In this document: positions 5,124 to 6,465 of the stretch, piece after piece
Numbering within the stretch: the first letter of the stretch is position 1
Layout of the letters: each line of letters begins with the position of its first letter
From: Candidatus Woesearchaeota archaeon
GTDB taxonomy: Archaea; Nanobdellota; Nanobdellia; Woesearchaeales; JAGVZT01
Reading direction: 5' to 3'
Length of the DNA stretch: 6,465 bases
NCBI GenBank assembly: GCA_019323665.1
Contig: JAHWHA010000040.1
Location: forward strand, 1-6,465
Position numbers and translations under genes: made by a program
Notes under the pieces: model-generated
What the model was told of the DNA's origin: nothing
What the model saw: only the letters and a program-made list of their open reading frames with translations
Database searches by the model: none

Positions 5124-5342
5124 CTACCGCCTTCTCTTCTTTCGAGCAGGCTTTCTCTTTGCTGCCTTTTTCTTCTTGGCAGGCTTCTTTCTTTTAGCCG
5201 GTTTTTTCTTCTTAGCTGGCTTCTTAGCTCTCTTCTTGCCGCCACGGGCCATCTTTGCTCTTGAGATGTCACCGTGCCTGTCAACGAAGTAGAGATAGCC
5301 TGGCTCTTTCTTGACGCCGACCTTTGCGACTTTTTGTGCCAT
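5124..5342 (-). CDS. Small lysine-rich protein with histone-H1-like basic tail
   Basis: The 72-aa product has two parts. Residues 1-34 form a compact head containing KVGVKKEPGYLYFVDRHGD, then ISRAKMARGG, which looks like a short beta-rich conserved motif. Residues 35-72 use only Gly, Lys, Arg, Ala and Pro; 26 of these 38 residues are basic, in a repeated PAKKKK/PAKRKK pattern and ending in KKRRR. Such AKP repeats occur in eukaryotic histone H1 and in the tails of some bacterial HU and H1-like proteins, where they bind nucleic acid without sequence specificity. I infer a chromatin, RNA or ribosome-associated role; I believe similar heads occur in DPANN hypothetical proteins, but cannot confirm a named family. 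The ATG at 5342 is supported by GAGGT nine bases upstream and a TATA-like box further up. The plus-strand hydrophobic frame opposite is only the complement of the lysine repeats. Confidence 0.85.
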   Translation of the reverse strand: MAQKVAKVGVKKEPGYLYFVDRHGDISRAKMARGGKKRAKKPAKKKKPAKRKKPAKKKKAAKRKPARKKRRR

Positions 5343-5351
5343 TTGTATTAT

Positions 5352-5356
5352 ACCTC
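5352..5356 (-). promoter_or_regulatory. Shine-Dalgarno sequence of the basic-protein gene
   Basis: GAGGT on the minus strand, with 9 nt between it and the ATG at 5342. This gene therefore has a short 5' leader with a ribosome binding site, unlike the leaderless genes in the window. Confidence 0.6.
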
Positions 5357-5400
5357 ACTTCTTTTTTTAGATCGAACTAAAATCAATTTTTCCCGTCTCC

Positions 5401-5410
5401 ATTTAAATAC
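5401..5410 (-). promoter_or_regulatory. TATA-like box of the basic-protein gene
   Basis: GTATTTAAAT on the minus strand predicts transcription starting near 5378, giving a leader of about 36 nt that contains the GAGGT site. Confidence 0.5.
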
Positions 5411-5620
5411 TTTTCTCTTTTTTATTGACGGGAATCCAAATTAAGTGGATTTTGATTGAAAGTTGTTGACAAATTTATCTGCTGGCTGTCCATCGTCGGT
5501 GAAAAAGCCCCTTTGGCACCCTTTTGAGACAGGTCCTAAACTGTATTTTGATAACAAAAATTGAATTAAGCATATCTTGTCTCTTCTTAGAGAGTATGAA
5601 AACACATCCCAATAGAAACC
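5411..5620. other. Intergenic spacer without a confident gene
   Basis: No start codon with a plausible promoter defines a gene here. A minus-strand open frame crosses the region and ends at a TAA at 5441-5443; its last 22 codons read like protein (GFFTDDGQPADKFVNN and on), but upstream it runs into the hisS promoter and antisense to hisS. A 6-bp hairpin AATCCA/TGGATT (5433-5438/5446-5451) lies at its end. The frame may be a gene remnant or chance. Confidence 0.4.
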
Positions 5621-5628
5621 CTTATAAA
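5621..5628 (+). promoter_or_regulatory. TATA box of hisS
   Basis: CTTATAAA, preceded by GAAACC as BRE, is centred about 27 nt before the ATG at 5652, so hisS is predicted to be leaderless. Confidence 0.75.
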
Positions 5629-5651
5629 CCCCAAATAACCGACAATAAACC

Positions 5652-6465
5652 ATGAAACTCGAAACAGCAAAGGGTGTTAGAGATTTCCCGCCTGAGGAAA
5701 AGATTGTCAGGAACAAGGTAGTTGACACACTGAAGGATGTTTTTGAGAGCTACGGCTACAACCCATTCGAGACACCAATCATAGAGAGACTTGATGTTCT
5801 GACATCAAAATTCGGTGCAGGCGAGGAATCTGATGCATATAACGAAATCTTCAAATTCAAAGACCAGGGTAATCGGGATTTAGGTTTGAGATTTGAGCTA
5901 ACACTCTCTTTATGCAGATTCATTGCAATGAATCCGAATATCAAGCTGCCATTCAAGCGTTATGAAATTGGCAGGGTTTATAGAGACGGACCAATAAAAC
6001 TTGGCCGAACAAGAGAATTTTACCAATGCGATGTTGATGTTGTCGGTTCTGCTTCAATGATGGCAGACGCTGAAATTTTGGCAATAGCCAGCGAGGTTTT
6101 CAGAAGATTGGAAATGCCCATCACAATCGAGGTTAGCAACCGCAAGCTACTCAATGGAATCTTGACACAGGCTGGCGTGCCTGAGAACCTTAAACAGCCA
6201 GCTATGATAGCAATCGATAAACTCAAAAAATTTGGCATTAAAACGGTGACAAAAGAGCTTGAGCAAAAGGGTATTTCAAAACAGTCTATAACTAAAATTG
6301 AATCAGTCCTCAAGATTCAAGGCACAACACAAGAGAAACTTGCGATACTGAGGCAGCAGATTACAAACAAGCAGGGGATTGAAGGATTAACAGAACTTAA
6401 AGAGCTCTTTAACTATCTCAACATACTGAAGGTGACAGACTATGAGTTCAACCCTACACTTGCCC
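5652..6465 (+). CDS. hisS: Histidyl-tRNA synthetase, N-terminal part (runs off window)
   Basis: HisRS activates histidine with ATP and charges tRNA-His in the cytoplasm. The 271 residues present have no stop or frameshift. They begin with the family's KGVRDFPPEE (7-16), followed by class II motif 1 (FETPIIERLDVL, 39-50), a DLGLRFELTLSL segment (76-87) in the position of the family's LRPEGT/LRYDLT substrate motif, and motif 2 (RYEIGRVYRDG to REFYQCDVDVVG, 103-132) with the ATP-binding Arg in TREFYQ. The motif 2 loop (GPIKLGRTREF) resembles archaeal/eukaryotic HisRS. The window ends in NPTLA, just where the family's histidine-binding RGLDYYTG motif would follow, so that motif, motif 3 and the anticodon-binding domain lie outside. 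The ATG is chosen because the TATA box puts the transcription start at it, and no Shine-Dalgarno is present. Confidence 0.96.
   Translation, partial: MKLETAKGVRDFPPEEKIVRNKVVDTLKDVFESYGYNPFETPIIERLDVLTSKFGAGEESDAYNEIFKFKDQGNRDLGLRFELTLSLCRFIAMNPNIKLPFKRYEIGRVYRDGPIKLGRTREFYQCDVDVVGSASMMADAEILAIASEVFRRLEMPITIEVSNRKLLNGILTQAGVPENLKQPAMIAIDKLKKFGIKTVTKELEQKGISKQSITKIESVLKIQGTTQEKLAILRQQITNKQGIEGLTELKELFNYLNILKVTDYEFNPTLA

Noticed and set aside
5083..5292. Hydrophobic plus-strand frame rich in Phe/Leu/Ala
   Set aside because: Complement of the AAG/AAA lysine repeats of the basic protein; begins inside purA and lacks a promoter.
5461..5580. Possible small RNA or riboswitch upstream of hisS
   Set aside because: Only short, mutually exclusive pairings (for example CTGTC/GACAG) and the hisS TATA box lies downstream of it, so it would not be in the hisS transcript.
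5756..6313. Minus-strand frames opposite hisS
   Set aside because: Antisense to an unbroken HisRS frame with recognised motifs.

Overview
The window most probably comes from a small-genome archaeon of the DPANN type (Woesearchaeota/Pacearchaeota-like). This is inferred from features seen in the sequence: TATA boxes about 26-32 nt upstream of start codons with almost no 5' leader, a tRNA-Tyr gene that only folds if two introns are removed, a small extremely Lys/Arg-rich protein, and compact mixed-strand gene order. There is no 16S gene, so the phylum is not proven.

Layout. Positions 3-128 hold the 3' end of an unrecognised gene. After a 200-nt AT-rich spacer in which I see nothing firm comes tRNA-Tyr(GUA) (337-490), interrupted by a canonical anticodon-loop intron and by a second intron in the T loop. 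Next to it, 514-758 is a GC-rich, strongly base-paired block made of two compound hairpins. It is not convincingly coding and is the best candidate for an undescribed structured RNA. A leaderless 29-codon gene for a seven-cysteine zinc-ribbon microprotein follows (841-930) and converges on a minus-strand IMP dehydrogenase/GMP reductase family gene (977-2260).

A 160-nt divergent promoter region separates that gene from the purB-purA operon on the plus strand (2421-5098). Together these three genes sit at the IMP branch point: PurA plus PurB convert IMP to AMP, and the GuaB-like enzyme oxidises IMP to XMP or, if it is really a GMP reductase, returns GMP to IMP. purB and purA overlap by one base and purA has a strong Shine-Dalgarno sequence, whereas the first genes of transcripts are mostly leaderless.

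Convergent to purA is a 72-aa basic protein with a histone-H1-like tail (5124-5342, minus). A spacer of about 300 nt with no confident gene leads to hisS (histidyl-tRNA synthetase), which starts at 5652 and runs off the window just before its histidine-binding motif.
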